The notes under the pieces were generated by a model. That model saw only the letters and a program-made list of their open reading frames with translations. It was not told where the DNA came from and made no database searches. From a virus: a stretch of DNA of 64,000 nucleotides. A program made the position numbers and the translations under genes. Shown piece by piece: positions 55,281 to 63,236 of this stretch. Where the stretch lies: the IMG/VR virus record IMGVR_UViG_3300034105_002081, positions 1 to 64,000 of that record; one strand, written 5' to 3'. Each line of letters begins with the position of its first letter. The first letter of the stretch is position 1.

Positions 55281-55539
55281 TTATTACTCTAATCCAATTA
55301 TTTTAGAGAAAGATCATAGAAAATCTGGTTTAGCGGCTTGGGCAATTCTACTGGGCGGAATTATTGCATATGATACCTATGCAATAAGAAGTCAAAAGAT
55401 AGAAACTTTAACAAGAGCATTCTGGAGACTAACAGAAGAGCCAATAAAGAAAATCATTCCGATAACAATGTGGGTTGGGCTAACTGCACATTTGTTAGTT
55501 GAAAAAGAAGTAAGAAAAAAAAAGTTTAATAACAGTTAA
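55225..55539 (+). CDS. Small membrane protein, start uncertain
   Basis: The convincing part runs from about 55280 to 55539: DHRKSGLAAWAILLGG, then a second hydrophobic segment IPITMWVGLTAHLLV, and a basic tail. Two membrane helices separated by LTRAFWRLTEEP are predicted by eye. This layout resembles small membrane proteins of unknown function found in actinobacteriophages. The start is unclear: ATG 55225 has GGAG only three bases upstream and TTG 55258 has AAAGG only two bases upstream. Both lie inside the preceding gene, in the +1 frame. A role in lysis or superinfection exclusion is possible but unproven. Confidence 0.5.
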   Translation: MVERKSKNGKALHLQKLCDYYSNPIILEKDHRKSGLAAWAILLGGIIAYDTYAIRSQKIETLTRAFWRLTEEPIKKIIPITMWVGLTAHLLVEKEVRKKKFNNS

Positions 55540-55564
55540 CCCGACAAGCAAATTAAGTAGCCTA

Positions 55565-55573
55565 TGATATACT
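55565..55573 (+). promoter_or_regulatory. Extended -10 promoter candidate at the start of the metabolic block
   Basis: TGATATACT at 55565-55573 matches the extended -10 form TGnTATAnT and resembles the element at 2179-2187. Transcription would begin near 55580 and run into the hairpin at 55596-55619, about 96 bases before the gene at 55676. This is the only sizeable intergenic stretch in the second half of the window. Confidence 0.45.
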
Positions 55574-55595
55574 CTATAGGTGTCAACATTGAACT

Positions 55596-55619
55596 CCCGT
55601 CCTATTTATATAGGACGGG
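55596..55619 (+). terminator. Strong hairpin: terminator of the structural run or 5' leader stem
   Basis: A perfect 10-bp stem, CCCGTCCTAT (55596-55605) and ATAGGACGGG (55610-55619), has a 4-nt TTAT loop. A T tract follows only after five bases (55625-55629), so it is a less than ideal intrinsic terminator. It lies about 15 bases after the predicted transcription start, so it could instead be a stabilising or attenuating 5' stem on the metabolic transcript. Confidence 0.65.
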
Positions 55620-55675
55620 ATTCGATTTTTATACAGCAGTTTTACATCTTTTTACAAAGATAAAGAGGATTGAAT

Positions 55676-56377
55676 ATGTCTTTACAGGAGTTGACAAACG
55701 TGATTGAAGAGGGAACTCTATCAGTTGATACAGCTCAAAAATATTTAAACGTTTACATAGGTGATAGTGATTGGGCTAAGCATATTAATCAGCTATGGTT
55801 AAACTTGGAGAACAAAAATAGAAATCAAGAAATTTCAAAAGAAGAAATAAAGAAGATAATATCTTGTACACTATTACTTCCAACTTACGAAAAGACTACA
55901 ATACCAGATCCAGTTCACCCTATACTTTTTTGGTGCACCACATGGGGGCAGCTAAAGGAAAGAGATTGGTTCTCTTTACTTAAAGACGTGATTAAAAAAG
56001 ATATCTTAATTCAAAATAATAGGAAGAATTTATTAGGTTTAGGGGTTATAGATCCGATAGACTATTCCCCATTAACCAGACAAGCTTACAATTGGTTATA
56101 CTCTGAAGCTCAAAATGCAGGTATAATTAATGAAGGTAATAAAAAAGAAATATCAATAAAGCTACAGAATCTAGTAAGAATTTATGGTGGAGCAGTAATA
56201 TCAAATATTTTCAGCAATCATAAAAGCTCTTTAAATAAGATCCTCAATTGGAGAAGTGGTTATTTTTTTGAAAGAGAAATATACAACGTTTATTCTTATG
56301 ATCAAATTCATAAAATAAAGCAGTTAGAACTACAGAAACTAAACCCAAAATTTATTAAAACAATCAATACAAAATAA
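55676..56377 (+). CDS. Protein of unknown function
   Basis: A 233-aa protein. I chose ATG 55676, with GAGG at 55665-55668 seven bases upstream, over a TTG at 55670. It is mostly helical, with EEIKKIISCTLLLPTYE near residue 60 and ILFWCTTWGQLKERDW near residue 85. It ends in a basic stretch. No metal-binding or catalytic motif stands out. It is the first gene after the promoter-hairpin region and is followed 12 bp later by the ribonucleotide reductase gene. That suggests an early-expressed or metabolic role, but nothing more can be said. Confidence 0.6.
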   Translation: MSLQELTNVIEEGTLSVDTAQKYLNVYIGDSDWAKHINQLWLNLENKNRNQEISKEEIKKIISCTLLLPTYEKTTIPDPVHPILFWCTTWGQLKERDWFSLLKDVIKKDILIQNNRKNLLGLGVIDPIDYSPLTRQAYNWLYSEAQNAGIINEGNKKEISIKLQNLVRIYGGAVISNIFSNHKSSLNKILNWRSGYFFEREIYNVYSYDQIHKIKQLELQKLNPKFIKTINTK

Positions 56378-56389
56378 CCAGGAGAAGAA

Positions 56390-58501
56390 ATGGAAAACCA
56401 AACACTACCACAAGAAAACATCGTACCAACAACAACCACGAGTAATAAAACTCCATCTATTTTTTCTTTTAGAATTAGCGATGACTTTTTAGAAGGTTAC
56501 AGAAGCAAGAAACCTCCTTTTGGCTACAAGGACGCTGCTGGAAACTCTGTTGGTGAGATCACATTCTTGAGAACATATTCACGTCTGAAAGAAGATGGGA
56601 CTAAAGAAACTTGGGTAGATGTTTGCGAACGCGTAATTAACGGTATGTATTCTCTTCAAAAAGATCACTGTAAATCTAGTAGACTACCTTGGAACGATGC
56701 TAAGGCTCAAGCTAGCGCAAAGGATGCGTTTGATCGTTTGTTCAACTTAAAGTGGACTCCACCAGGACGTGGATTATGGATGATGGGAACTCAGATTGTA
56801 AACGTACATAAAAACTCAGCAGCACTGCAAAACTGTGCTTTTGTAAGTACGTCTGAAATGTCAAAGTTTAATCCAGCAAAACCATTCAACTTCTTAATGG
56901 AAGCATCAATGCTTGGTGTTGGTGTCGGGTTTGATGACAAAGGTGCTGATAAAGATTTTACTATTCATCAACCAAAAGAAACAATTTCAGTTGATATAAT
57001 CACTGATGATAGAGAAAGCTGGGCAAGAGCTACTGGTGATCTTATAAATTCTTACCTTAAGCCAGATCAGCAAACGATTGAGTTTGACTATTCTTTGATT
57101 AGACCATTAGGAGCTCCAATTAAAACATTTGGCGGAACCGCTTCTGGCCCAGCTCCTTTGATTAAGCTACACAATGCCATTAGGAATATATTCAACGGAC
57201 GTGGAGGGGAAAAGCTAACACGTAAAGACATAGCTGATATAGGTAACCTCATTGGCGTATGCGTTGTATCTGGAAACGTTAGACGTTCAGCTGAACTTCT
57301 AATTGGAAGAATAGACGACCAAGATTTTCTTAACTTAAAAAATGCAGAGGTATTTCCTGAGCGTAATTCATATGATCCAAATTCACCAGGTTGGGGATGG
57401 ATGTCTAATAACTCAGTAGAGGTTTCTGTTGGACAAGATCTATCTCCAATCGTAGATGGAATTTCCAGAAATGGTGAACCAGGTGTTATCTGGATGGACA
57501 TGGCACGTAAATATGGAAGACTTGCCGACGCACCAAATAACAAAGACCACAGAGTTGCAGGATTCAACCCATGTGCAGAACAATCTCTTGAGTCATACGA
57601 ATGCTGTACTTTGGTAGAGACTTATCTTGGCAGACATGATTCATTAGAGGACTTCAAGCGTACTCTTAAGTTTGCATATCTTTATGCTAAGACTGTGACA
57701 CTTCTACCGACACACTGGGAAGAAACAAATGCTATTATGCAGAGAAATCGCCGTATCGGTGCTTCAATGTCTGGTGTTGCTGACTTTGCTGACATCAACG
57801 GTATGCCAGTTCTTCGTGAATGGATGGATCAAGGTTATAAAACTGTTACAAGATATGACAATATTTACTCTGAATGGTTGGGCGTACGTGAGTCCATTAA
57901 GATGACTACTGTTAAACCATCAGGTACGGTCTCAATCCTCGCAGGAGAGTCTCCTGGGGTTCACTGGACGCCAGGTGGTAAGTACTTCAATAGAACCATT
58001 AGATTTTCTAATGATGACCCAATGTTACCACTATTCAAGATGGCTAACTATAAAGTAGAACCAGCAGCGGAATCACCGGATACTACATCTGTTGTTTACT
58101 TCCCAATTAAGTCAAATGCAAAAAGATCTGAAAAAGATGTAACAATTTTTGAAAAGATAGCTCTTGCGGCAGCTGCTCAAAGATACTGGTCGGATAACTC
58201 AGTATCAGTAACTGTTTCATTCAATGCTGAAACGGAAAAAGAACATGTTGGCACAGTATTGCATATGTATGATGGTCAGTTGAAAACGGTATCATTCTTG
58301 GCAACAGGAAATGACACGTATCTGCAGATGCCATACACCCAAATTACGGAAGATGAGTACAATCAAGAGGGAACCATGAAGTTATTCCCAATTGATTTCT
58401 CAGGCGTGTATGCAGGAATGGCAGCAGATGCTATAGGAGAGTCTTACTGTACTACTGACTCATGTGAAATTAAATTGATAAAAGAAAACAACAAACAATA
58501 G
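56390..58501 (+). CDS. nrdJ: Adenosylcobalamin-dependent ribonucleotide reductase (class II)
   Basis: A 703-aa protein with GGAGAAG before the ATG. It reduces ribonucleotides to deoxyribonucleotides using a B12-derived radical. The active-site set of monomeric class II enzymes is present: C149 in NCAFVS, C395 and E397 in NPCAEQ (radical cysteine and glutamate), and C406 in ECCTL eleven residues on. The C-terminal redox pair is C687 and C692 in CTTDSC. VKPSGTVSILAGESPGVHW (near residue 505) is the family's substrate-phosphate loop. Length is near that of the Lactobacillus leichmannii-type enzyme. It supplies phage DNA precursors with ThyX and dCMP deaminase downstream. It requires no oxygen, but the host must provide cobalamin. 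Confidence 0.95.
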   Translation: MENQTLPQENIVPTTTTSNKTPSIFSFRISDDFLEGYRSKKPPFGYKDAAGNSVGEITFLRTYSRLKEDGTKETWVDVCERVINGMYSLQKDHCKSSRLPWNDAKAQASAKDAFDRLFNLKWTPPGRGLWMMGTQIVNVHKNSAALQNCAFVSTSEMSKFNPAKPFNFLMEASMLGVGVGFDDKGADKDFTIHQPKETISVDIITDDRESWARATGDLINSYLKPDQQTIEFDYSLIRPLGAPIKTFGGTASGPAPLIKLHNAIRNIFNGRGGEKLTRKDIADIGNLIGVCVVSGNVRRSAELLIGRIDDQDFLNLKNAEVFPERNSYDPNSPGWGWMSNNSVEVSVGQDLSPIVDGISRNGEPGVIWMDMARKYGRLADAPNNKDHRVAGFNPCAEQSLESYECCTLVETYLGRHDSLEDFKRTLKFAYLYAKTVTLLPTHWEETNAIMQRNRRIGASMSGVADFADINGMPVLREWMDQGYKTVTRYDNIYSEWLGVRESIKMTTVKPSGTVSILAGESPGVHWTPGGKYFNRTIRFSNDDPMLPLFKMANYKVEPAAESPDTTSVVYFPIKSNAKRSEKDVTIFEKIALAAAAQRYWSDNSVSVTVSFNAETEKEHVGTVLHMYDGQLKTVSFLATGNDTYLQMPYTQITEDEYNQEGTMKLFPIDFSGVYAGMAADAIGESYCTTDSCEIKLIKENNKQ

Positions 58502-58510
58502 AGGTTTAAG

Positions 58511-58879
58511 TTGACAAACAGAAGTGAAGAAGATGATTTTGATAAAAAATTTTCTGAAATAATGGAATTGTCAAATATCGAAGATCTTGATACTTTTATA
58601 AAAACAGAAGCATTTCAATCAATTAAAGAAAACATATTATTATTAAATGCATTAAACGAATTAAGTCAAGAAATTAATTCTATTATAATGTGTATAATTA
58701 ATGAATCACCAATTAATTTGACTGAAGATATGCAAGATACATTATCTACAATTTATAAATTATCAATTGATTTCGTTGATGATATGATAGAATTGAATAG
58801 TATAGGATTAGAATTAGAGTTTGATTCAGACATAGAATTTGACTCTTATGACGATGAGGAAGAAGAAGATGAAGACTGA
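58511..58879 (+). CDS. Small acidic protein of unknown function
   Basis: A 122-aa protein with a TTG start after TAGAGG; no ATG is available near the 5' end. It is largely helical (FQSIKENILLLNALNELSQE) and finishes in a strongly acidic tail of Asp and Glu residues. The tail codons overlap the start of thyX in another frame by 11 bases, so the two are translationally coupled. Acidic phage proteins of this kind often mimic DNA or bind partner proteins, but no family is recognised. Confidence 0.55.
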   Translation: MTNRSEEDDFDKKFSEIMELSNIEDLDTFIKTEAFQSIKENILLLNALNELSQEINSIIMCIINESPINLTEDMQDTLSTIYKLSIDFVDDMIELNSIGLELEFDSDIEFDSYDDEEEEDED

Positions 58880-59603
58880 ACTTGTTTCTGAATTAGATCA
58901 GAACGAAAACTTTATACCAGTTTTAGATAACGGGTATGTAAGATTAATTGACCATATGGGTACAGACTTATCGATTGTAAATGCAGCAAGAGCTTCTTTT
59001 GCTAAAGAAAAAAAAGAATTGAGCCCAGCAGACGGTAAGCTCATAGATTTCTTGGCTAGAGAAAATCATATGTCTCCTTTCAGACATGCATTTTTAACCT
59101 TTGAGTTTAAAGCTCCTTTGATGGTAGCTAGACAGCACTGGAAGTACGTAGTCGGTTCTGACCACACTATGGACTCATGGAATGAATCTTCTAGAAGATA
59201 CATAACTATGGATCCAGAGTTCTATCTGCCAAAAGCAGAAGAGTGGCGTTTAGCTCCTGACGATAAAAAGCAGGGTTCTGGTGGACCAGCCGATTTCTTC
59301 ATGGGATCTCTTCTGTATAAAGAGCTAGAAGAATACTGCATGAAGGGTGAAGCGCTCTATAATATGGCTATGGAAAATGGCATTGCACCAGAACAAGCTA
59401 GATTATTCTTACCTGCTTACGGTATGTATGTAACATATAGATGGTCTTGCAGTCTGCAATCTGTTGCGCTTTTCTTAAATCAAAGATTAGCTGAAGATTC
59501 ACAGGTCGAGATACAAAAATATGCAAGAGCAGTATATCTTTTGTCTCAACCTAAATATCCAGTATCCATGTCTAGATTAGTTGGCGCTTACAGTGGTCAT
59601 TAA
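58869..59603 (+). CDS. thyX: Flavin-dependent thymidylate synthase ThyX
   Basis: A 244-aa protein. ATG 58869 is preferred over an in-frame ATG at 58839 because the latter only reads through the previous gene's acidic tail; AGGAAG precedes it. ThyX makes dTMP from dUMP with FAD, NADPH and methylenetetrahydrofolate. NHMSPFRHAFLTFEFKAP (residues about 60-78), the substrate/flavin signature and the terminal YPVSMSRLV region fit the family. The signature is altered: R88-Q-H replaces RQW-x-RHR, and an insertion of about six residues precedes W104-NESSRRY (to 111). I recall extended signatures of this kind in other phage ThyX proteins, but cannot confirm this. Confidence 0.9.
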   Translation: MKTELVSELDQNENFIPVLDNGYVRLIDHMGTDLSIVNAARASFAKEKKELSPADGKLIDFLARENHMSPFRHAFLTFEFKAPLMVARQHWKYVVGSDHTMDSWNESSRRYITMDPEFYLPKAEEWRLAPDDKKQGSGGPADFFMGSLLYKELEEYCMKGEALYNMAMENGIAPEQARLFLPAYGMYVTYRWSCSLQSVALFLNQRLAEDSQVEIQKYARAVYLLSQPKYPVSMSRLVGAYSGH

Positions 59604-59757
59604 TATATTAATAGCTTTACTCTTCACCCTATGTGTCAATTGGTCAGTTACTTTAAACCTAGCTATACAGCGTTCTGAAGATGGTAGACAAAGAGCTATA
59701 CTAATAGCAATTACTGTTTTAATATTATTTATTACTGGTTTTCTCATAGCTATTTAA
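59593..59757 (+). CDS. Small two-helix membrane protein
   Basis: A 54-aa protein starting at GTG 59593, overlapping the last 11 bases of thyX, with stop TAA at 59755-59757. It begins VVINILIALLFTLCVN and ends ITVLILFITGFLIAI, two hydrophobic segments joined by QRSEDGRQRA. The loop is charged, so a hairpin in the membrane is expected. There is no good alternative explanation for this 150-bp stretch between thyX and the dCMP deaminase. Function is unknown; a holin-like or regulatory membrane role is possible. Confidence is limited by the GTG start and short length. Confidence 0.5.
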   Translation: MVINILIALLFTLCVNWSVTLNLAIQRSEDGRQRAILIAITVLILFITGFLIAI

Positions 59758-59762
59758 AACTT

Positions 59763-60209
59763 ATGACAAATAAAAATAAACAATACATTCAGCTGTGTAG
59801 TTCAGCTAGCTCTATCTTTTCTACATGTGGTAAAAAACAATATGCTGCTGTATTAGTCGACAAGTATGATCATATAGTTGGCATGGGATACAACGGTGGT
59901 CCTAGGGGCTTTCCTCACTGTAAAGATGGTGGGTGTCCTAGACTAGAGCAGATGTCTATCAATGGATCTAATTACGACAATTGCATAGCAGTCCATGCAG
60001 AAGCAAATGCGTTGTTACATTCAAATTATAGTTCTGAGCCTAAAAAAATATATGTAAATGGTCCTCCTTGTTTTTCTTGCGCAAAATTAATAGCTAATAG
60101 TACGATAGAAGAAGTTTATTACATAGCGGACAAGTGCTATAATAATTGGGAAGACATTAAGACCTTTCTTAACAAAGCTAAGGTATCAACATTTGAGATG
60201 GAAATATAA
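59763..60209 (+). CDS. dCMP deaminase / deoxycytidylate deaminase family
   Basis: A 148-aa zinc-dependent deaminase. The metal and catalytic set is H78-A-E80 (VHAEANALL), and C103 and C106 in GPPCFSC. GMGYNGGPRGFPHC at about residue 38-51 matches the substrate loop of phage dCMP deaminases, which turn dCMP into dUMP. That product feeds ThyX, whose gene lies just upstream. Length and motif order fit the family. It may be allosterically regulated by dCTP as in T4, but this cannot be read here. Confidence 0.9.
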   Translation: MTNKNKQYIQLCSSASSIFSTCGKKQYAAVLVDKYDHIVGMGYNGGPRGFPHCKDGGCPRLEQMSINGSNYDNCIAVHAEANALLHSNYSSEPKKIYVNGPPCFSCAKLIANSTIEEVYYIADKCYNNWEDIKTFLNKAKVSTFEMEI

Positions 60210-60445
60210 TGGCAGCTTCAAAGCTAAATTACTTGGTTATTTATAAAAATCATAGTCAAGTTTATGGTTGTTCTTCAAAGAAGATAGCAATAGAAAGTCC
60301 TCCCCCAGAAGGTTATACGGAAGAAGACAAAAATATATTGTTTGTTACTTTTGAACCAGACACTGACAACCTATGTGTTTACAAGGTAGACAAAGAAGAA
60401 GAAATAATAACAACGAGTAAAAGAAAGAAAAAGACAGATGACTAA
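60209..60445 (+). CDS. Small protein of unknown function
   Basis: A 78-aa protein whose ATG overlaps the previous stop by one base (TAATG). The N-terminal part is strand-like (LNYLVIYKNHSQVYG) and the C-terminal part is charged, ending KRKKKTDD. It overlaps the start of the next gene by eight bases. No family is recognised. Its place in a tight chain of small genes suggests a phage accessory protein. Confidence 0.5.
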   Translation: MAASKLNYLVIYKNHSQVYGCSSKKIAIESPPPEGYTEEDKNILFVTFEPDTDNLCVYKVDKEEEIITTSKRKKKTDD

Positions 60446-60680
60446 GAAACAGTCACAGAAAAAGAAAATAAGTGTAAAACTAAATCCAGGAGAAGCGGTT
60501 TTTACTGCCGATATAGAGGTTATGAACCATATCATGGGGGTATATCATGAAATGTCACTTTCTTGCAAGAACCCGACTGAGGCTCAGTCTTGGATGGACG
60601 TTGTTAATAATATAAAAAAATGTTGTGAGGAAACTTACTACTCAAATAAATCAGGAGATATATATGAAGAAGAGTGGTGA
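60438..60680 (+). CDS. Small protein of unknown function
   Basis: An 80-aa protein with an ATG overlapping the previous gene by eight bases. It opens with a lysine-rich segment (KKQSQKKKISVKLNPGE), then a short helical part (MNHIMGVYHEMSLSCKNPTEAQSWMDVVNNIKKCC, residues about 30-64). Four cysteines are present but do not form an obvious metal site. The stop lies inside the next gene. Function is not recognised. Confidence 0.5.
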   Translation: MTKKQSQKKKISVKLNPGEAVFTADIEVMNHIMGVYHEMSLSCKNPTEAQSWMDVVNNIKKCCEETYYSNKSGDIYEEEW

Positions 60681-60918
60681 TTTTTTAATCTATTCTGCTT
60701 TGGCGATTGGTACTTGCATCTTAATTTCAATACTAAGAAAAAGTTTTGATCCTAGATCTATCCAAGACGCAGATTCAATACAATTAGGAAATAGATTAAT
60801 AGAGTTTTTTGAGAAGGATCAAATGGAAGAAATATATCAAAGATATTACGAATACGTAGATATGGGATTAACACCAAACGACGCTTTTGAATTGTTAGTA
60901 GGTGGCTTAAATGATTGA
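60664..60918 (+). CDS. Small membrane-anchored protein
   Basis: An 84-aa protein. ATG 60664 is preferred over an upstream in-frame ATG at 60625 because GGAGA lies directly before it. Residues 6-22 (DFLIYSALAIGTCILISIL) form one N-terminal membrane helix with a positive flank on both sides, followed by a charged helical domain with EFFEKDQMEEIYQRYYEY. The downstream glycosyltransferase gene starts inside its last codons. Topology suggests a cytoplasmic helical domain tethered to the membrane. Function unknown. Confidence 0.55.
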   Translation: MKKSGDFLIYSALAIGTCILISILRKSFDPRSIQDADSIQLGNRLIEFFEKDQMEEIYQRYYEYVDMGLTPNDAFELLVGGLND

Positions 60919-61726
60919 TCTATGTGTAGTAAATCACAATACTAGAACACTGTTGCAAAGATTTTTGGACAATTTGCATTCAGATCTTAATAGTCCAAAT
61001 GGTGCGCTCGTAAAAAACTGGAATTTATACATAACCGATAATGATTCAACTGATGATTTTGTCCCTTGGATTAGGGAAAATGAAGATCGATATTTAATCA
61101 ATAGGTTATTTTTAAGAAAAAATATAGGATACTCTGCTGCTGTAAATATGATGGCAGAAAAATCTTCTGGAGATATAATTGGTATTTTAAATGGTGATGT
61201 ATGGATGACCTCTGAGGATTGCATTAAAATAGAAAATATTTTTAATCAAAATCCAGAAATCCATATTCTTGGCCCTAAGCAGAGAGACGAAAATGGTTTC
61301 ATAACTCATGCTGGTATAATTGGTACAAATATTTCACCTAAGCATAGAGGATGGAAAGAACATGACCCTAATGATGTTTTATATAAAGACAGAGTTAATT
61401 GTGTAACAGTTTCTGGTTCAGCTTATTTTGTTAGAAGAGAAGTATGGAATGCTATGACTAACAACGAACAGTATAGGCAAATCCACCCGGAAGCAACAGG
61501 GGCATTTTTGCCAACGCCACATTATTATGAAGAGACATGGTGTTCGTATTTTGCAAGACACTTGGGCTATAATGTAGTCTATGACGGATCAGTATCAATA
61601 GGCCATAGTTGGCACGCTAGTAGCCCAAAGCCAGGAGAGGGCATTAGCGAAGTTGATAAGTACTTTCCCATAAGTAGAGATATATTTCGTAGAGCTTGCG
61701 ATTTCATAGGAATAGAAAGAGACTAA
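60911..61726 (+). CDS. GT2-family glycosyltransferase
   Basis: A 271-aa protein with a GT-A fold pattern: DLCVVNHNTRTLLQRFL at the start, NLYITDNDSTDD (sugar-nucleotide site near residue 40-51), GYSAAVNMM and ILNGDVWM, in which N-x-D stands for the DxD metal site. The C-terminal half has YYEETWCSYFARHLGYNV, containing the ETW-type catalytic segment of family 2 enzymes, and SIGHSWHAS. It would add a sugar to an acceptor. In phages such enzymes modify DNA bases, host surface or virion proteins; the acceptor is unknown. It overlaps the upstream gene by eight bases and precedes the DNA methyltransferase by two. Confidence 0.85.
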   Translation: MIDLCVVNHNTRTLLQRFLDNLHSDLNSPNGALVKNWNLYITDNDSTDDFVPWIRENEDRYLINRLFLRKNIGYSAAVNMMAEKSSGDIIGILNGDVWMTSEDCIKIENIFNQNPEIHILGPKQRDENGFITHAGIIGTNISPKHRGWKEHDPNDVLYKDRVNCVTVSGSAYFVRREVWNAMTNNEQYRQIHPEATGAFLPTPHYYEETWCSYFARHLGYNVVYDGSVSIGHSWHASSPKPGEGISEVDKYFPISRDIFRRACDFIGIERD

Positions 61727-61728
61727 TA

Positions 61729-62823
61729 GTGTCAATATCAACTTATGGTTCCCTATTTGCTGGGGTGGGCGGAATAGATCTAGGATTAGACCAAACTGGG
61801 ATGGAATGTAAGTTTCAAGTAGAGATAGATCAAAATTGTCAACAGACACTTTCTTATCATTGGCCAGACGTTCCAAAGTTTGGTGATATTAAAAGCGTAA
61901 GTGGATACGATCTTCCTTTTGTCGATGTAATTACCTTTGGATCACCATGCCAAGATCTTTCCGTAGCTGGCAAGAGAGCTGGACTTGAAGGAGAAAAATC
62001 AGGTCTATTTCACGAAGCAGTAAGAATAATCAAAGAAATGAGAGAAAAATCAAATGGACAATATCCTAAATGGTCAATCTGGGAGAACGTCACAGGGGCC
62101 TTATCTTCCAACGGAGGTGCCGACTTCGGGCAAGTCCTCAACGAAATGGATGAAGCAGGGGCGTGTTTCAGCGAGTGGTCCGTGTTGGATGCACAACACT
62201 TTGGAGTCCCCCAAAGACGAAGAAGAATATACTTGCTCTCTGTCTTTGATCCTACAATCGCCTCAAGATGTCCCGACAAAGTACTCCCTGTCAATGAGAG
62301 CAGCGCAGGGAATTCTAAGAAGAGTATCAAGCAAGGGCAAGAGCCTTCCAGAGAAGTTGCAAGTTGCCTTGGAGGAAGTGGCGAAGGAGCAGTACCTTCC
62401 AGTAGAGGACAGAACTTAGCCATACAAATGCTCGATGCTCAAAGAGTTGGTGACGTAAGACTTTACGAAGAACCAGTACAAACACTACCAGCTAGAATGG
62501 GCACTGGTGGAAACAATGTTCCACTAGTAGTAGATAATAGAACAACTTCCAATATAGTTGGTACGTTGAGTGCAAGAGATTTTAAAGGCGTTGGAAATCA
62601 ATATGTTCAAGAACATAAATTAGTTGTAGAATCTTCTAATCCAATTTACGTTAGACGTCTTACGCCAACAGAATGTGAAAGACTTATGGGTTGGCCAGAT
62701 AATCACACTTTACACAGAGCTGATGGAAAGGTTAATTCTGATTCAACAAGATATAAGATGTGTGGAAACGGAGTAGCTAGTCCTGTGATAAAATGGGTAA
62801 TTGAAAAAATTAAAAATATATAG
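61729..62823 (+). CDS. C5-cytosine DNA methyltransferase
   Basis: A 364-aa enzyme. GTG 61729 is the likely start, giving MSISTYGSLFAGVGGIDLGL, motif I. Motif IV is SPCQDLS with catalytic C74, motif VI is ENV at E119, motif VIII is QRRRR, and motifs IX-X are RRLTPTECERLMGWPD and GNGV near the C-terminus. It transfers a methyl group from S-adenosylmethionine to cytosine C5. Residues about 185-240, the target-recognition region, are encoded by locally more G/C-rich DNA, which may point to module exchange. No restriction endonuclease is adjacent, so protection of phage DNA is the likely role. Confidence 0.95.
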   Translation: MSISTYGSLFAGVGGIDLGLDQTGMECKFQVEIDQNCQQTLSYHWPDVPKFGDIKSVSGYDLPFVDVITFGSPCQDLSVAGKRAGLEGEKSGLFHEAVRIIKEMREKSNGQYPKWSIWENVTGALSSNGGADFGQVLNEMDEAGACFSEWSVLDAQHFGVPQRRRRIYLLSVFDPTIASRCPDKVLPVNESSAGNSKKSIKQGQEPSREVASCLGGSGEGAVPSSRGQNLAIQMLDAQRVGDVRLYEEPVQTLPARMGTGGNNVPLVVDNRTTSNIVGTLSARDFKGVGNQYVQEHKLVVESSNPIYVRRLTPTECERLMGWPDNHTLHRADGKVNSDSTRYKMCGNGVASPVIKWVIEKIKNI

Positions 62824-62835
62824 AAAGAGATTATA

Positions 62836-63234
62836 ATGTCAGAAAAACTAAACCCATGGATCTATAATGCAGAAGTTAAAAAGATAGTTGATGGCGATAC
62901 ATTTGATATTCTTATTGACCTAGGATTTGATACTTTTAGAAAAGGTAGAGTAAGACTATATGGCGTAAATACCCCAGAGAGTCGCACTACAAATCTTGAG
63001 GAAAAGAAGATGGGCCTTGCCGCTAAAGAGTTTACTGATCAGTGGATCACTGCTGCCGGTCACAAGATTAAAATAGAAACAATTCTTGATAAAAATGAAA
63101 AATATGGAAGAATACTTGCTAGAGTATGGAACGAAGCAGGAGCTTGTCTTAATGCAGACATAGTTACTGCAGGATTAGCCAGAGAATACTTTGGCGTAGG
63201 CGACAAGACATTTCAGGAATTCAAGAAAGCATAA
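62836..63234 (+). CDS. Staphylococcal-nuclease-like (SNase) nuclease
   Basis: A 132-aa protein that fits the SNase fold along its whole length. D19 and D21 in VDGDT, R40 in VRLYG, N45-T46 and E48 in VNTPE, and YGRILARVW match the calcium-binding and catalytic set. Position 45 is Asn where the classic enzyme has Asp; I recall this as a frequent natural variant. No signal peptide is present, so it acts inside the cell. It may degrade host DNA or process nucleic acid ends. It lies 12 bp after the methyltransferase, which could mark phage DNA as self, but this is inference. Confidence 0.85.
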   Translation: MSEKLNPWIYNAEVKKIVDGDTFDILIDLGFDTFRKGRVRLYGVNTPESRTTNLEEKKMGLAAKEFTDQWITAAGHKIKIETILDKNEKYGRILARVWNEAGACLNADIVTAGLAREYFGVGDKTFQEFKKA

Positions 63235-63236
63235 CA

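Noticed and set aside
62054-62419. Separate gene inside the methyltransferase in another frame
   Set aside because: It overlaps the middle of an intact C5-methyltransferase, shows no family pattern, and is explained by locally lower AT content.
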